Source of the DNA: Ctena decussata
Taxonomy: Eukaryota > Mollusca > Bivalvia > Lucinida > Lucinidae
Length of the DNA: 64,000 nt
Assembly (NCBI GenBank): GCA_963989385.1
Contig: OZ022508.1
Coordinates: 27,674,166-27,738,165, forward strand
Direction: 5' to 3'
The notes beneath the pieces were generated by a model, which worked only from the letters and a program-made list of their open reading frames with translations, did no database searches and was not told where the DNA came from. Positions 12,301 to 24,127 of this stretch are shown here, piece after piece (position 1 is the stretch's first letter; the number at the start of each line of letters is the position of its first letter). The translations under genes and the position numbers were made by a program.

Positions 12301-13053
12301 TATTTTTTTTGTTTTTGTTGTTGTTGTTGTTGTTGTGTGAATGTGTGTGTGTTTCCTCAATTTGTTTTTCAAATAAATTCTACACTTGTTTTTACCTTAC
12401 ACCCATGGATAATGCCACCATTCAAGAAGTTAGATATTAAATACTTTGCTAAATAAAAGTAAGCAACAGAAAGTACACTAACAATCGGGTTCACTTCAAT
12501 ACCAACTCATGAAAATTCCACAGTTTTAGCTGTGCAAGCCTTCCTTTTAAAAGGAAATTTTATTAAAACTGTGTCCAAAACAGCATCAGTTTTTTCACTG
12601 AACCAAAAATACCATAGTCTGTAGAGGACATGTTAAATCGTAATTTGCTACATTGATTATGACCCAGTCCTTTCTAAATCAGATATAAAATAAACTTTTG
12701 TCAATACTTTTCTCTTTAATCATTAACAATGCATTTTTCCGAAGAAATTTTTATCACGTTTGACCTAAATGAATTCTTATCACGTTTGACCTACTAAAAA
12801 ATCCCGTTGTTTATACCCCGCCACACATTAGTGGCGGGGTATTATGTTTTCACGTTGGCTGTCCGTGTGTCTGTCCGTCCGTCCGTCATGTACATACGTC
12901 CGTCTGTCCGTCCGCACTTCGTTTCCGTTCGATAACTTAAGTATTACATTTTTGTAATTAATGGATTTCCTTCAAATTTTGCATATGCATTTGTACCGAG
13001 AATGTCTCGCTTGGGATTGTTAATGGACAAGTTTCGTTAATTTCTGACAGAGT
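12301..13053 (+). repeat. 742-bp tandem duplication, unit B
   Basis: This is the second head-to-tail copy of 11559-12300. It differs by a ~12-bp insertion (CATTTTTGTAAT) after AAGTATTA and by a few substitutions, and it carries the same GC-rich hairpin near 12812-12842. Confidence 0.95.
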
Positions 13054-13427
13054 TATGGCACCTGTCAATGTACAATAAATGGTTTCTGGCCTCTAGTTCC
13101 TTTACTACTCTGTGTTGCAACAGGTACAGAATGTTTTTTATTTGGCTCGTCTATCCTGAATTCCTTCTTTCTCCCTTTCTCTTGCAGACGGTTTGACAAA
13201 GACTGAAACCCCAAACTTTTAACAAACCAACTGTCTATTGTGTACCCCAGAGTAGACAGACGTTTGTAGGTAATTAATAATATTTGATAAGTTTGTTTCG
13301 TGTTTGTGTTTTTGTTTTACGGCCATTTCAGACAGCCGCCCACTGCCCTACTTTATTCCAAATTCAAAGGACCTCCGGCAGTGAAAGTCACCCAGCACCA
13401 TCTCCCGACCCCGCCACTCCTACTTAT

Positions 13428-13663
13428 GAGCCGCGACGCAAGAAAAGCAACAATGTGGTTGTGCGCCCTGCGCAGACTCAGATCAGTCTGGACATCCACC
13501 CAGTCTGATCAGACTCTTCGCTAAGCACTTAAAGGATAGCTTAGACTCTAAGCTACCTTCGTGCGGACAGCGAAGACTCTGATCAGACTGGGCGGATGCC
13601 CAGGCTGATCCGAGTCTGCGCTGGGCGCACAACCACATTGTTGGTTTTGTCATGTCGCGGCTC
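13428..13663. mobile_element. GAGCCGCGAC foldback MITE, copy 3
   Basis: Complete inverted ends (GAGCCGCGACGC...CATGTCGCGGCTC) are flanked by an exact 4-bp duplication, TTAT (13424-13427 and 13664-13667). The element is nearly a full-length palindrome of ~236 bp. Confidence 0.92.
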
Positions 13664-13683
13664 TTATATTTGAATAGCATGTG

Positions 13684-13955
13684 TCATGGCAGAGTGGTTA
13701 GAGTGACTCGGTTATGGTGCAGAAAGTCGCCGGAAGGTCGTGAGTTCGCGGCTCACCGTCGCCATCCGACGACTGGAAAACTCTCTCTGTCAACCCAGCA
13801 GTAAATGGGTACCTCTTTCGAATCAGGGAAGGATAAGGCAGTGAAAAAGAGAGATGGGCTCCGCCTTTCATAATCTGTGCCAAAGATACAGAGGGTCTCT
13901 AAACCCCCACTACCCCTACGGCTATTAGGCTATGGGAAACCTTTACCTTTTTTAT
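13684..13955 (+). mobile_element. tRNA-derived SINE (Ser/Leu-like head)
   Basis: The head (13684-13767) resembles a long-variable-arm tRNA: A-box GGCAGAGTGGTTAGAGTGA and B-box GTGAGTTCGCGGCTC. The unrelated body (AATCAGGGAAGGATAA..., CCACTACCCCTACGG) ends near ACCTTTACCTTTTTT. The same body occurs at 598-835. It has no coding function. Confidence 0.85.
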
Positions 13956-14275
13956 GTGTCATGCAGTGTACTGAAGGACTCAGGATACTCACCATACCAA
14001 ACTTGTAGAGACCACACATCACTAGCAGTCATTTCCTAATGAATTGTAAGAGGATTAAGACTTTACACGAGGAGCTTAGATCATTTACGTAACTATATAA
14101 ATATTAAATGAGCATACAGTAAATCATGTCTGCTCCAGTACAGTTTAAGTTTCTCTTTTCCTATGCTACCAATCATAGAGGAAAATGAAAATGACGTGAA
14201 AATAGAGAATTTTGCAAGTTTCTTGTATAGTTGTGCTTCTTTCTTCAGAAGGAAAATTGTCAGGCAATAATAAGT

Positions 14276-14509
14276 GAGCCGCGACACGACAAAACCAACA
14301 AAGTGACATGTGTACCCAGAAGACTCAGGGTAGCCTGGGCAAGCGCCCAGACTGATCAGTCTTCACTGTAAGCTTAAAGGGTCGCTTATTCTCTAAGCTA
14401 ACTCGACGCCTAAAGCGAAGACTTTGATCAGACTGGGCGGCAGCCCAGGATGATCTGAGTCTTAGCGTGGCGCATATGCCACTTTGTTGGTTTTGTCGTG
14501 TCGTGGCTC
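14276..14509. mobile_element. GAGCCGCGAC foldback MITE, copy 4
   Basis: The ends GAGCCGCGACACGAC and GTCGTGTCGTGGCTC are flanked by an exact AAGT duplication (14272-14275, 14510-14513). It lies ~600 bp from copy 3 but differs in several internal positions, so this was an independent insertion. Confidence 0.92.
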
Positions 14510-14513
14510 AAGT

Positions 14514-16167
14514 GTCACCTTTTCAGTGAATACTACCCGTATACAAGCCTTAGTAGTACATGCCTATGATAACCAGAAATGTTAGTTAGAACAGCTTACT
14601 AGGTACCCAACAAAGATTACAATCAGACATTACTAACACCCAGATTCAGTGTACAAAGTACAGAGAGAATGAGATTGACAAATAAAGTGAAGAACCAAAA
14701 CACGAAACCAGGTTCTTAATCCCATAATATACAGTCCAGTGCCTGTGTACCAGACTTGAATGCATGTATCTCAGCTCTTGTGAATATTGTGATCCAAATC
14801 AGAGAAGGACAATGAACAAATTCAGGAAAGAACAATTGCAAAGAGACCACTTATTTTGTTCGATCCTACGAAATAACGACTTATTGTGTCTCTATCATGT
14901 TTAAAGATTGCTCATGTAGCAACTCGCAGGAAATGCAATCTGTCAAGGTTCCAAGTCTCAAAAATCAGGGAAGAACAGAAGCCAGAGGAGAGGGGATAGG
15001 GAGCTGGGAGGGGCGCTTTGTCAATATAATATTACATGTAATTCTCTTTTACATGCATACCAAGCAGAGAAAACCGTGACACAGAAGTTAAGGGAAAAAA
15101 GGAGAAATAGAGGGAACAAAATAAGTCAATACCTGGATCCGATTCCCACATGCTACAGTTGCTCATTATCTATCAATAAAACATGTTTGCAAAGAACTTG
15201 TACAGATATGCTTAAGGCGAGGATTTTCCCCATAAGAACGGTACGACAGGTTCGAATTTTCATAAGTATTGTATATGTTTCCTTAGCAGAGCTTTCGCAA
15301 ATAGGTAAACCGTATGAAATCAGATTATTTGTGATTAACGGACCCAAAGACATGAGGAGATAATCCAGGCTGACCTGACCTACCCTAATTTCAAGGTTTT
15401 CTCATACCGCATTTTTTTAGGTAATGAAAATATAGAAATCAGCCATTCATTTAAACATTTTTGTCATAAATGCATGTTAAATACATGCATGTCACAACGC
15501 ATAGCAATGATTTTCTTCTTGTAACGCCTTATTTGCATTCAAACTTGCAAAACCATAGTTACACTTCCGGTCAAAACGGCCAAAAGGGAACAGTTCGTTA
15601 TAATTGCAATACAAGAACGTTTCCCTTCGTGACCCAGCATTTTCTTTTTGCAGTAGACTTACGCATGGCAAGTACGCTATATATGTGAGTGGGAAGCTGG
15701 GTCACGGGAGGGGGCGGGGGCAATATTCAGCCAAAAAGAAGGATGTTCAAAAGCAGCATTCTGATCTTAAAGGATTATATTTGTACCATGACCTTGAAAT
15801 GCAGTCAAGGTCACATACATTTAGGCAAAACTATCTAGTTTGTCTTTTGTGCTAGTTATGTAAGTCAAAAGTGTGTTAATGGATACAATAAATCATTATT
15901 TCAACGATACTTTCTTAGTGATAAATCTCATCAATGACGTCAACGTCAACGTATGGTTTAACGTGTTTAACACAGACATCAACACGTTCAACATTCGTTT
16001 GTCACGCAAGCTACATGCCATAGTCATAAAAGCAAAGCAAACGTCAGTGATCCGTAAAACATTTCAATTATGGGGAAAATTCACACCTTAAGCATAGAAA
16101 TCCTTCTAGTTCATGCAGTTGTAAAAACAAGTAACACCAAGTATCTATCTTCAAACTAATCTAAGAA

Positions 16168-16198
<31 letters not shown>

Positions 16199-17563
16199 AA
16201 ATAAGAACGGGACAAGGGGCACGCTTTTCATAACGATGGTAATCTTGTACTTTTTTGAAGAGTCGATCTCTATTAATAGCTGAGAAAAATTGAAAGAAAG
16301 AAAAAAAATAGACACAAAGATTGAAAAATAAAATGAAGATTCGATTTCAAGACCCTACTGAAACTCCCAGTGTTTCAAACATCTGAGAGAAAAAATAAAG
16401 GCTAATTCAATATAAGAATAAGAGCCAGGGTCCCGATTCAAAAAACCTTGATACATCAACGCATTAACTATCGTTCTACCATATTTGAAGATAAATATTA
16501 AAACAAAATTTCTATGTTAAAGATGTAAAGAAAGAAAAAAAATAGAATTAAAGGAAAGGAAGTAATACAAGTCAAGAAATAGCAAGGATTACGATTCCAG
16601 ATCCCACAGTGCAACAAGTCATTATCTACCAAAATATAAATTTGTCGTGTGTGACACGAATAGACAGGCCGAAAGCGCAACTTTTTTAACTCTATGATTA
16701 TTATGAGCTGAAGCAAAGCAAGGGCAATTCTATGACTGATCATCAATTTCACATTGTAATTAGGATACTTTCTTAGTGATCATTTCATTTTTGTTTGCAA
16801 GAAATTCCAGGATAAACAGCACCATACCAAATATGTCCACGATTTATAGAGACATAAAGCAAACATTAAGTAGCATGTGTACATCTGAAACGCATGAAAG
16901 GCAATTCGTTTATATTGAAATTGGGAACGTGAATTGAAAAGTGAAATGTGACACAAACCAGCCTAAATTCCGTACACGCTATACTTTATGCACATTTCGA
17001 AAGTACGTTTCTAAATATTTGCCCGTTGCATATAATAGATTGGATTAAACTTGTATTTGGACTGAAAGTTAAAATAAAATGACACTGCAGACGAACATTA
17101 ATTTCGAATGAGTTTCCGTACTAAATTCAATTAAGTGAACGAATTAATTTTCTTGGGTTTAAACTTGGTCCATTTACCAGTATTTCATTGCTCTCTTAAG
17201 GACATTTATCGAGAAAACTAAGATTTCAATAGCAGATAATGCCGATCACAAGCCAGCAAATTTAATTCCATCCGTACTTTTAGAACTTCAATTCTGGAAT
17301 AGGTTTGGCTAACTTTCCACTGTTCTTACAGATTGATGTTCACCTTTCAGCCTGTTGACCTTTTTCGAAAAAAAAAAAAAAAACATAATGAAACTTAAAC
17401 TTGTTGGAGCTAGGATGTTTATACTCAATAGACCACTTGGAGTTACTTCTAGGTCAATAAGTGTGATTATAGTTACGTTAAGTTTCGTTATGCTCTAACA
17501 GAGCCATGCCCCTTTTTCTCGTCAATAAAAGTAAGACATATGCATTGTCAATGTAGGTAATTG
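14514..17563. other. Intergenic stretch without recognisable genes
   Basis: It holds A-rich runs (poly-A near 16170-16191, 17370-17383) and short ORFs with no family resemblance. The pair of overlapping opposite-strand ORFs at 15076-15363 looks like chance. Confidence 0.55.
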
Positions 17564-17690
17564 GGCAGACAGACAGACAAAAACTTTTATTTCACTCAAG
17601 TCATATAAAACATTACATATGAGGATTAACATATAATTCATGAAATTATAAGTAGGCGACAGTATTGAAGGTACGAATCTAACGGATAAC
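17564..17690 (-). mobile_element. Possible truncated LINE 3' end
   Basis: A (CAGA)n run is followed by CAAAAACTTTTATTTCACTC. This resembles, on the minus strand, the microsatellite-tailed 3' ends of the two LINE fragments at 32680 and 44017. It is too short to contain coding sequence, so this is a tentative call. Confidence 0.3.
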
Positions 17691-17827
17691 CATCACCGGC
17701 TCGCAAGCATCATCTTTCCGCTAGCCTGCGCAAATAAATTTTGCTTACCAGCCGGACAGAGGATATTTGCAGGTCGGGGGCGAACATGTACATGAACATT
17801 TCACCAAAATAAGTTTGAAATAATCAT

Positions 17828-17935
17828 CCCAGTAGGCACATGACGTTGAAATGACGCCGCACCAACGTCGATGCGACGTGATGACGTCGCATCGACGTTG
17901 GTGCGACGTTATTTTGACGTCATGTGCCCGCTGGG
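17828..17935. mobile_element. GACGT-rich palindromic MITE, copy 1
   Basis: This is a 108-bp near-perfect palindrome from CCCAGTAGGCACATGACGT to ACGTCATGTGCCCGCTGGG. It is packed with ACGTC/GACGT steps. Related copies lie at 23038-23100, 35096-35182 and 50691-50797. Confidence 0.9.
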
Positions 17936-18343
17936 ATGTGTTATAGAATCTTAGCTGTATAGCCAGGTAAGAGATGTCTAGCTAAATGATTATAGATGCA
18001 ACAGTGGAACCAGCGAGCGGTCAGGAAATCGGACGTTCGATTCGGCTCCGTTCAGTAATTTGACGCCTACTCATACAGTCATTTATATTCTGTTCCGTTC
18101 TGTACAGCCTATGGCGCTCTTTAAGCAAAAAACTACGTCTTGAGGAAATTTATATTGGCCTAACGATTAGCTATGATCCAGGTAAGCTTTTCATCCCTCT
18201 TCCCCACAGACTCTCAGGAAATTAGACTTTTCTTATATAGATTTCCAATGAGATGGGACCTCAGAACATGGAAAACTCTGAGTCTTTGGCATTTGCACGT
18301 GATATAAGGTATACTTTTTCATGTTGCAGCTGAAATATAATTT

Positions 18344-18545
18344 GAGCCGCGAGTCCCGCGACACGACAAAACCAACAAAGTGGTTGTGCGCCCAGCGCAG
18401 ACTCAGATCAGCCTGGGCATCCGACCAGTCTGATCAGAGTCTTCGCTGTCCGCATGGAGGTAGCTTAGACCCTTAGCTGACCCAGGCTGATCTGAGTCCG
18501 TGCTGGGCGCACAACCACTTTGTTGTTTTTCTCGTGTCGCGGCTC
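18344..18545. mobile_element. GAGCCGCGAC foldback MITE, copy 5 (shortened)
   Basis: It carries family ends but is ~200 bp, missing part of one inner arm, and has a small duplication at its left end (GAGCCGCGAGTCCCGCGACAC). It is flanked by an exact 9-bp direct repeat, ATATAATTT (18335-18343, 18546-18554), whereas most other copies have 4-bp repeats. Confidence 0.88.
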
Positions 18546-18908
18546 ATATAATTTTCCAAATGACTCAGTCTCCTAGTCAGCAGTAGATAGGGACAACAGA
18601 ACAATGTCAAATCTTATTATCCAGGATTTCTTGTGTGATAAGAATCGAACAGACATTTATTAGCTAGGTATTAAACATTCATTATTCCCCTGGGAGGAGC
18701 GTATCCTTTCTAGTAATAATCTCAAACAATGAGCAAATTGCATAATACTAGCGCTAACAGAAAATCTGAAACTAAACCATAAAATGCTTGATTTTAATCT
18801 GCAGTGATCGAAAAGAAGAAGACATTTAACCAAATGAATAGCTTTTTATCATCTTGTGGCGGTCTGAATGTAAAGTGATTTATGAAACTCGATAAGGTAG
18901 AAAGTACG

Positions 18909-19536
18909 CTGTTCTGGCATTCAACACAGGCAAGAAGTTTTGTTGGTTGGTCGTTTTGGGTTTAACGGCCTTTTGAGACAGTATTTCAGCTGAAATATCG
19001 GGCCGTCTCCTACAGAAAGGGGTAAAGAAGGGAGAAGTGATAGACGAGAGAAAAAAATGTCCAAACAACCCGCACCTACTGCAAGCACAGTAAGCCCTTG
19101 ACCTACTACTATTCAAATCAGAAGGACGCAGCACCATCGCACCACCCGACCACCCCGCATATGCAACGAAGGCATATACTATACAATTCGATTGTTTTCG
19201 AATACTACTTAATTCTGTTTCAATTTATCATTCTTTATCATTCTTATGGACCCAACAGTTTGTTAGACCTCTTAGTCTGACCAGATTTTCGAATAAATTC
19301 CGTATAATATAAATACTGAGCTGAATTAAGTTTCTTCACCAATCCGTTGTCATATGGTCGTTGTAGCCCAAAATTCTTGAATATTCGTAACAATTATTAA
19401 ACTTTCTGGTTCCTATTTCAAGAATAGGGGTCGGATGGTCGGTGAAACTATACTTCTGAAACAAACTTAGCCTGATCAAAGGAACAAGCAAGCTCCTGTT
19501 TGTTGTCTTCGTTGCCTGTGTTGCATGTCAGACTAG
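18909..19536. mobile_element. Foldback element with nested dispersed repeat
   Basis: The outer arms TCTGGCATTCAACACAGGCA (18913-18932) and TGCCTGTGTTGCATGTCAGA (19513-19532) are inverted relative to each other and match the ends of the element at 62498-62830. A copy of the dispersed repeat seen at 10690 and 50870 is inserted between about 18936 and 19146 in minus orientation. The remaining interior matches 62530-62790. Confidence 0.7.
18936..19146 (-). repeat. Dispersed repeat (TTGCAGTAGGTGCGGG family), copy 2
   Basis: The reverse complement contains GCTTGCAGTAGGTGCGGG, a pyrimidine tract, GACGGCCCGATA and GAAATACTGTCTCAAAAGGC, as in the copy at 50870-51096. It interrupts the foldback element 18909-19536. 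Confidence 0.75.
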
Positions 19537-19930
19537 TGTGGAAACACTGCAGCCACACACTGTTGATTCAACTTTATGTGCCTGATGTGCGTGAAGTAAG
19601 ACACGGAAGTGTAATTTGCAAGAGAAGCAGGAATTACAATATACTTCCATTAAAAATAGTTTTTGAAGGAAATATTTAGGAAACAATGAAAGTATGAGTT
19701 GTTACCACAAACTCATCGGCTCTACATCCCTACACTGTAAAATCGCGCTTAGCTATAAAACACAAGTGGTTACATGTTTAGGTGTAAACATGTTTAGGAA
19801 TATGCCATATAGCTAAACATGTACGCCTTTTCTATTATTTTCCCGAACAAAGTCAGCTAATCACTTTTTATTCTGTTACGCGTTTCGAATGAATCCATTC
19901 TCTGTTTTCCCCGTTGAAGAAAAAAAAAAA

Positions 19931-21076
19931 ACAAGAGCTGTCGGCTGACAGCATAGCTCGCCTGAATAGGTGCTTGCCTATCACACAGTCGCTTTGGTGG
20001 TGTGGACTGCTATGCATAAAACTTCAGGCAAGCATGTCCATAATGACGACACATTTATAAACTAAAGCTATCTCAGAAGTAAGTCTTAAAATAAACTTAA
20101 AAAAAAAAATCCACATGAAATTTCAAAGTCCATGAGCTTGAGGTCAAAGAACTAAGAGGTGGGGATGGGGGTGGGGGAGGGGGGACTAGGATGTATCAAA
20201 ACCTTGAACCATTACCTAAAACATCAGTCCAAGTATTAGTATCAACTGAGTCCATTGTGGCACTGTGAAATTATGTCTTCCTAAATATAAAACTTTAACA
20301 AAATCTTTAAGACAAAACTCTAAGTCGATGACCTTGACTTCAAGGTCACCCAGTGGGGTAAGTATATAGTGTTTTGTAAAAACTCAAAAAAAGTGTCTAA
20401 CATCAGTTAAAGTGTAAACTAAATCTCTGAATTATGATTCAGTATACAATTAAAAAAACATTAATATAGACCAAAGTTCCTAAGTCCCTGACCTTGACAT
20501 CAAGGTACCTGAGCAGGGTTGGGGTAGTACTCTGTAAAAGTTTGAACTACATGTAATATCTAACTAAAGTGCAAATATAAAAAGAATTCATCGCTGGGTT
20601 CAGGAGATATGTGTCTTTAAAACATCCAATCAATAAAAAGAAAATTTTCTAAGTCCATGACCTTGACATCAAGGTCACTGAGGGGGGTGAGGGTAGTACC
20701 TTGGAAAACTTTGGACCAATATCTAACTACAGTGCAAGTATCAAAGGAATCCATCCATGGGTTAAGGAGATATTGGGCTTTATAAAACTTTAACCAAAAC
20801 ATCCAGTCAAAAAATACTCCCAATTTTCTAAGTCCATGACCTTGACATCAAGGTCACAAAGTAGGGTGGGGGTGGTACCCTGTTAAACTTTGGACCAATA
20901 TCTAACTACAGTGCAAGTATCAAAAGAATCCATCCATGGGTTAAGGAGATATAGGTCTTCAAAAAACTTTAACCAAAACATCCAATCCGGACGCGGACGC
21001 GGACGCAGACGTGGACGCCGACGCCGTGGTGACAACAATAGCTCTTCCTAAACTTTCGTTCAGGCGAGCTAAAAAG
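19931..21076 (+). mobile_element. Array-bearing non-autonomous element (~170-bp units)
   Basis: The ends carry inverted sub-terminal motifs: TAGCTCGCCTGAA at 19961-19973 and TTCAGGCGAGCTA at 21060-21072. The interior holds tandem ~170-180-bp units, each with a GACCTTGACATCAAGGTCA-type core (20330, 20490, 20660 and 20839). Near the right end is a GGACGC-rich stretch (20990-21030). Central arrays of this size recall the pearl/HINE (Helitron-related) elements described from bivalves, but I cannot see a Helitron terminus, so the class is inferred. Confidence 0.65.
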
Positions 21077-21887
21077 TGACGAAAATGTAGACAGAGGAAA
21101 TTTTCAAAATAAAGGGTAGAATATAACCAGTTTTGTACATGTTTAATTTCTAAACATAAACCTAAACATGTTGCAAATTGAACATGTTACGATTTAAACA
21201 CATAAAAATCGGACTACATGTTTTGCATTGTATCTAAACACATTTTTTACAGTGTACCAATATATAAAATTGTTTTTCACCGTATTGACGGTATTAGGTG
21301 CAAAATATAAAGTGTCCAGAAGAAGTGAATGGTCAAAATTAAGAAACTGAAATTTATCATTTATCTACTAAACTTTATATCTTCACCTATCCTGTGATCC
21401 TGGCATGAACCAAAGTATATTTCAAACGGTTTCTGACGTGAAAGTTCGGAAACAAGATCGAAAAGAAAAAGTGACCAAGTGATCAGGGAAGCAAAACAAA
21501 GAGTTGTTGTTTGTCGGAGACATAATCAGATTACTTCTCCAAGTAGCTATGAACATCACTACTATTTATTTGACGAAAATTAAACAAGAAGTTTTAGATA
21601 TTTTAGTATATAATTTTTTATGAATTTAAAAGTATTATTTTCGTGTTAGCTTTGAACCTTTTAAAAACCTTTTTCAAAAAGTCTGTTATTTGAAAAAAAA
21701 TCAGAAATATGTATATATTAATTAATATATTAATTAACATATAATTTGCGGTAAAATTTAAATCTAAATACTGCAAAGTAGCCAAAAAATAACAAGACGC
21801 GCAATGTACTTGTCTGTGTGCAAATCCAGCCTTGATTGGCTCACTGTCGTTGATATGGTATCTGAAACATTTCAGATTGAGAACATC

Positions 21888-22068
21888 CGAAGAAGGCTGC
21901 TGAGTAAACCACCATTGACTACTACACATACAGATAATTTAGAGTATAATGATATATTGCCAGTTCCTCAAGTAAAATCCTTAAGGCAAGGTGAGAATTC
22001 ATTTCGTTACCGTGACAGCAGTTGTGCTATGGAACTCCTTACCAGATACTTTTAGAATCACAACTAAT
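21888..22068 (+). pseudogene. LINE reverse transcriptase C-terminal remnant
   Basis: In one frame the sequence reads ...LRQGENSFRYR, and after a frameshift it continues VVLWNSLPDTFRI. This resembles the conserved 'R.G..SF.YR...LWNSLP' segment found near the C-terminus of many non-LTR retrotransposon polyproteins. No reverse transcriptase catalytic motif is preserved nearby, so only a short decayed 3' fragment remains. Confidence 0.55.
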
Positions 22069-22074
22069 TTTAAT

Positions 22075-22989
22075 AAAGGACCTGGTATGATAAGGGCCGT
22101 TTTTGGCCCCCATTCAAATTCTCTTAAAAATGCATGGTTTCTATTGCTTATTATTTGTGCGTATGGGAACAAGCAGAAATAATATGTCTCTTGTTTGTTA
22201 ATTCTCAGGATAACATGATTTCTGACATGCCTATGTTGTTTCAATAAAATGAAGGAAAATTGCGAAAAAAATTGAGTTTAATACATATTCCTTTAAAGAA
22301 ATGTCATTTACAATACATGTAACTAATGAAAGCTCTTAACAACAGGCTTTTGATGAAATGCTTATATGTAAGATTGCACTGCTAATTACCTGTGCACTGC
22401 ACAAGGCCTCTCCAGGTACCCCACCCACTCAAGTTTGCAAGTCCAGCGACGCTAACCCAAAAATTCCAACAGATCAAAATGAAATGTATACCAGATTATT
22501 CCTTGTGTTCTAACTAAGAAAATGAATACGCACAACATATGTTTATTTTGTCTATGAGCGGAGATATGGGAGTTTTTATGTTGAGAACGCTAGGAAAATG
22601 TTCCAAACGCTGCCAGTTTGGTAACAAAAAGTTAAAAATAAACATTGAGCCCGGTCTCCAGCACATTTAATATTTTCATGGCATGTAAATATATTGAAAT
22701 TCTATCTGTATACAAAATATTAAATGTGCTGGAGGCCGGCTCATATATTTTGACAGCCACAAAGGCTACCAAATTCGTCATTTTCGTCAGAATCCGCTGG
22801 GGGTATGGGTATGTTCAGTAAAAATATTGATCACAAATATTTTGTGCAAGAACTGGTTAATTTTGTGTTTGCTGTTACATTCAAGGTTTAAACTTTCATA
22901 TGAATGCATTTTTATTAAGAAAATAAGACTTTTGAAAAAATGAGTTTTCTGGGGGCCAAATATGGGCCTTATCATACCAGGTCCTTTAA
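22075..22989. mobile_element. Region bounded by ~45-bp inverted repeats
   Basis: AAAGGACCTGGTATGATAAG at 22075 is repeated inverted at 22989 (CTTATCATACCAGGTCCTTT). Both are followed inward by a GGGGGCCA-type block. The interior includes a further inverted pair (22647-22742). No transposase ORF is visible, so this could be a non-autonomous element or two opposed copies of one repeat. Confidence 0.5.
22647..22742. repeat. 96-bp inverted repeat
   Basis: The left arm GAGCCCGGTCTCCAGCACAT is mirrored by ATGTGCTGGAGGCCGGCTC, with a ~30-bp AT-rich loop. Confidence 0.8.
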
Positions 22990-23037
22990 GTCTCTTGTAT
23001 CCCATTGAAATAGGAAAAAATATAAATGTTCAACCTG

Positions 23038-23100
23038 TGATGACGTTGCATCAATGCTGATGCGACGTAACGTTATGTTTTAACGTTATATCGCCGCTGG
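23038..23100. mobile_element. GACGT-rich palindromic MITE, copy 2 (truncated)
   Basis: It contains TGATGACGTTGCATCAATGC and TAACGTTATATCGCCGCTGG. One flank has lost the CATGTGCC terminus. Confidence 0.55.
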
Positions 23101-23891
23101 ATTTATGATGAAAATTCTCATATACTTAAGGCATCATGACTCTTTTACCTTCGAAAATATCTTTTAAAAGATATTTTTGTTGTTATAGGAAACTCTTAAA
23201 AAGGAGTTCCTTCAAAAGCAGAGAACACATTCAAAACAAGGAACATGGAAGTCTCGGCTACTCAAGCCTCGTCACGCCTTTATATACGCTGAAGTGATAC
23301 TTTTTAATCTGCCCAAGAATTATCTTGCTTAAACCGAATTATCGGGCGTACAGGTGAACAAACTTTTACTACATATTATACAATCATAAGTGTCGAGCTT
23401 GCACGTTGCATGGTATTTTGTGTCATAATTACATATTCTGGAAAGTGTCCTTTAGTTCTGTGTAAACGACTGTTTGAAGTGCGATCTGCACTTATGGGCG
23501 ATTTTAATTTACATTTTAGAGAATTTATAGAAAATTTATACAACACCAAATCGCATGATCTGTTACCGCATATTTAGTTTTACTAGGCATGTTTAACATT
23601 GCCGCACAAAAGCCGCCAGATGGCCAATACTTTCAACAGCAAGTACCGTATTAATTTGTAAAGCATAACGCATGCAATCATTTTAAAGCGTCGCTGAATT
23701 ATACTAAAATATGCAATATTAAAAATGTATTTAGCAATATTAATTATTGCTATCCTTTACACATGTCAGAGGGGTTTCTCAGTTGATATTCGCAAAGCAG
23801 AGAAATTTAACGCAGAGATTTCGTTCTGATTAAAAACAATCAATGTGTATTCCACTTGATTTATCTCTTTCTCTTGTTTTGTTCTTTATTT
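23101..23891. other. Intergenic stretch without recognisable genes
   Basis: A small foldback (GAAAATATCTTTTAAAAGATA) lies near 23154-23175. The rest is AT-rich with no ORF of interest. Confidence 0.5.
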
Positions 23892-24127
23892 AAGCCGCGA
23901 CACGAGAAAACCAACAAAGTGGTTGTGCGCCCAGCGCAGACTCAGATTAGACTGGTCATCCGCCCAGTCTGATCAGACTCTTCGTTAAACGCTTTAAGGG
24001 TAGCTAAGGGTCGAAGCTACCTCCATGCGGACAGCGAAGACTCTGATCAGGCTGGGCGGATGCCCAGGCTGATCTGAGTCTGCGCTGGCCGCACAGCCAC
24101 TTTGTTGGTGTTCTCGTGTCGCAGCTC
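23892..24127. mobile_element. GAGCCGCGAC foldback MITE, copy 6
   Basis: Complete element with ends AAGCCGCGACACGAG and CTCGTGTCGCAGCTC, flanked by an exact ATTT duplication (23888-23891, 24128-24131). Confidence 0.92.
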
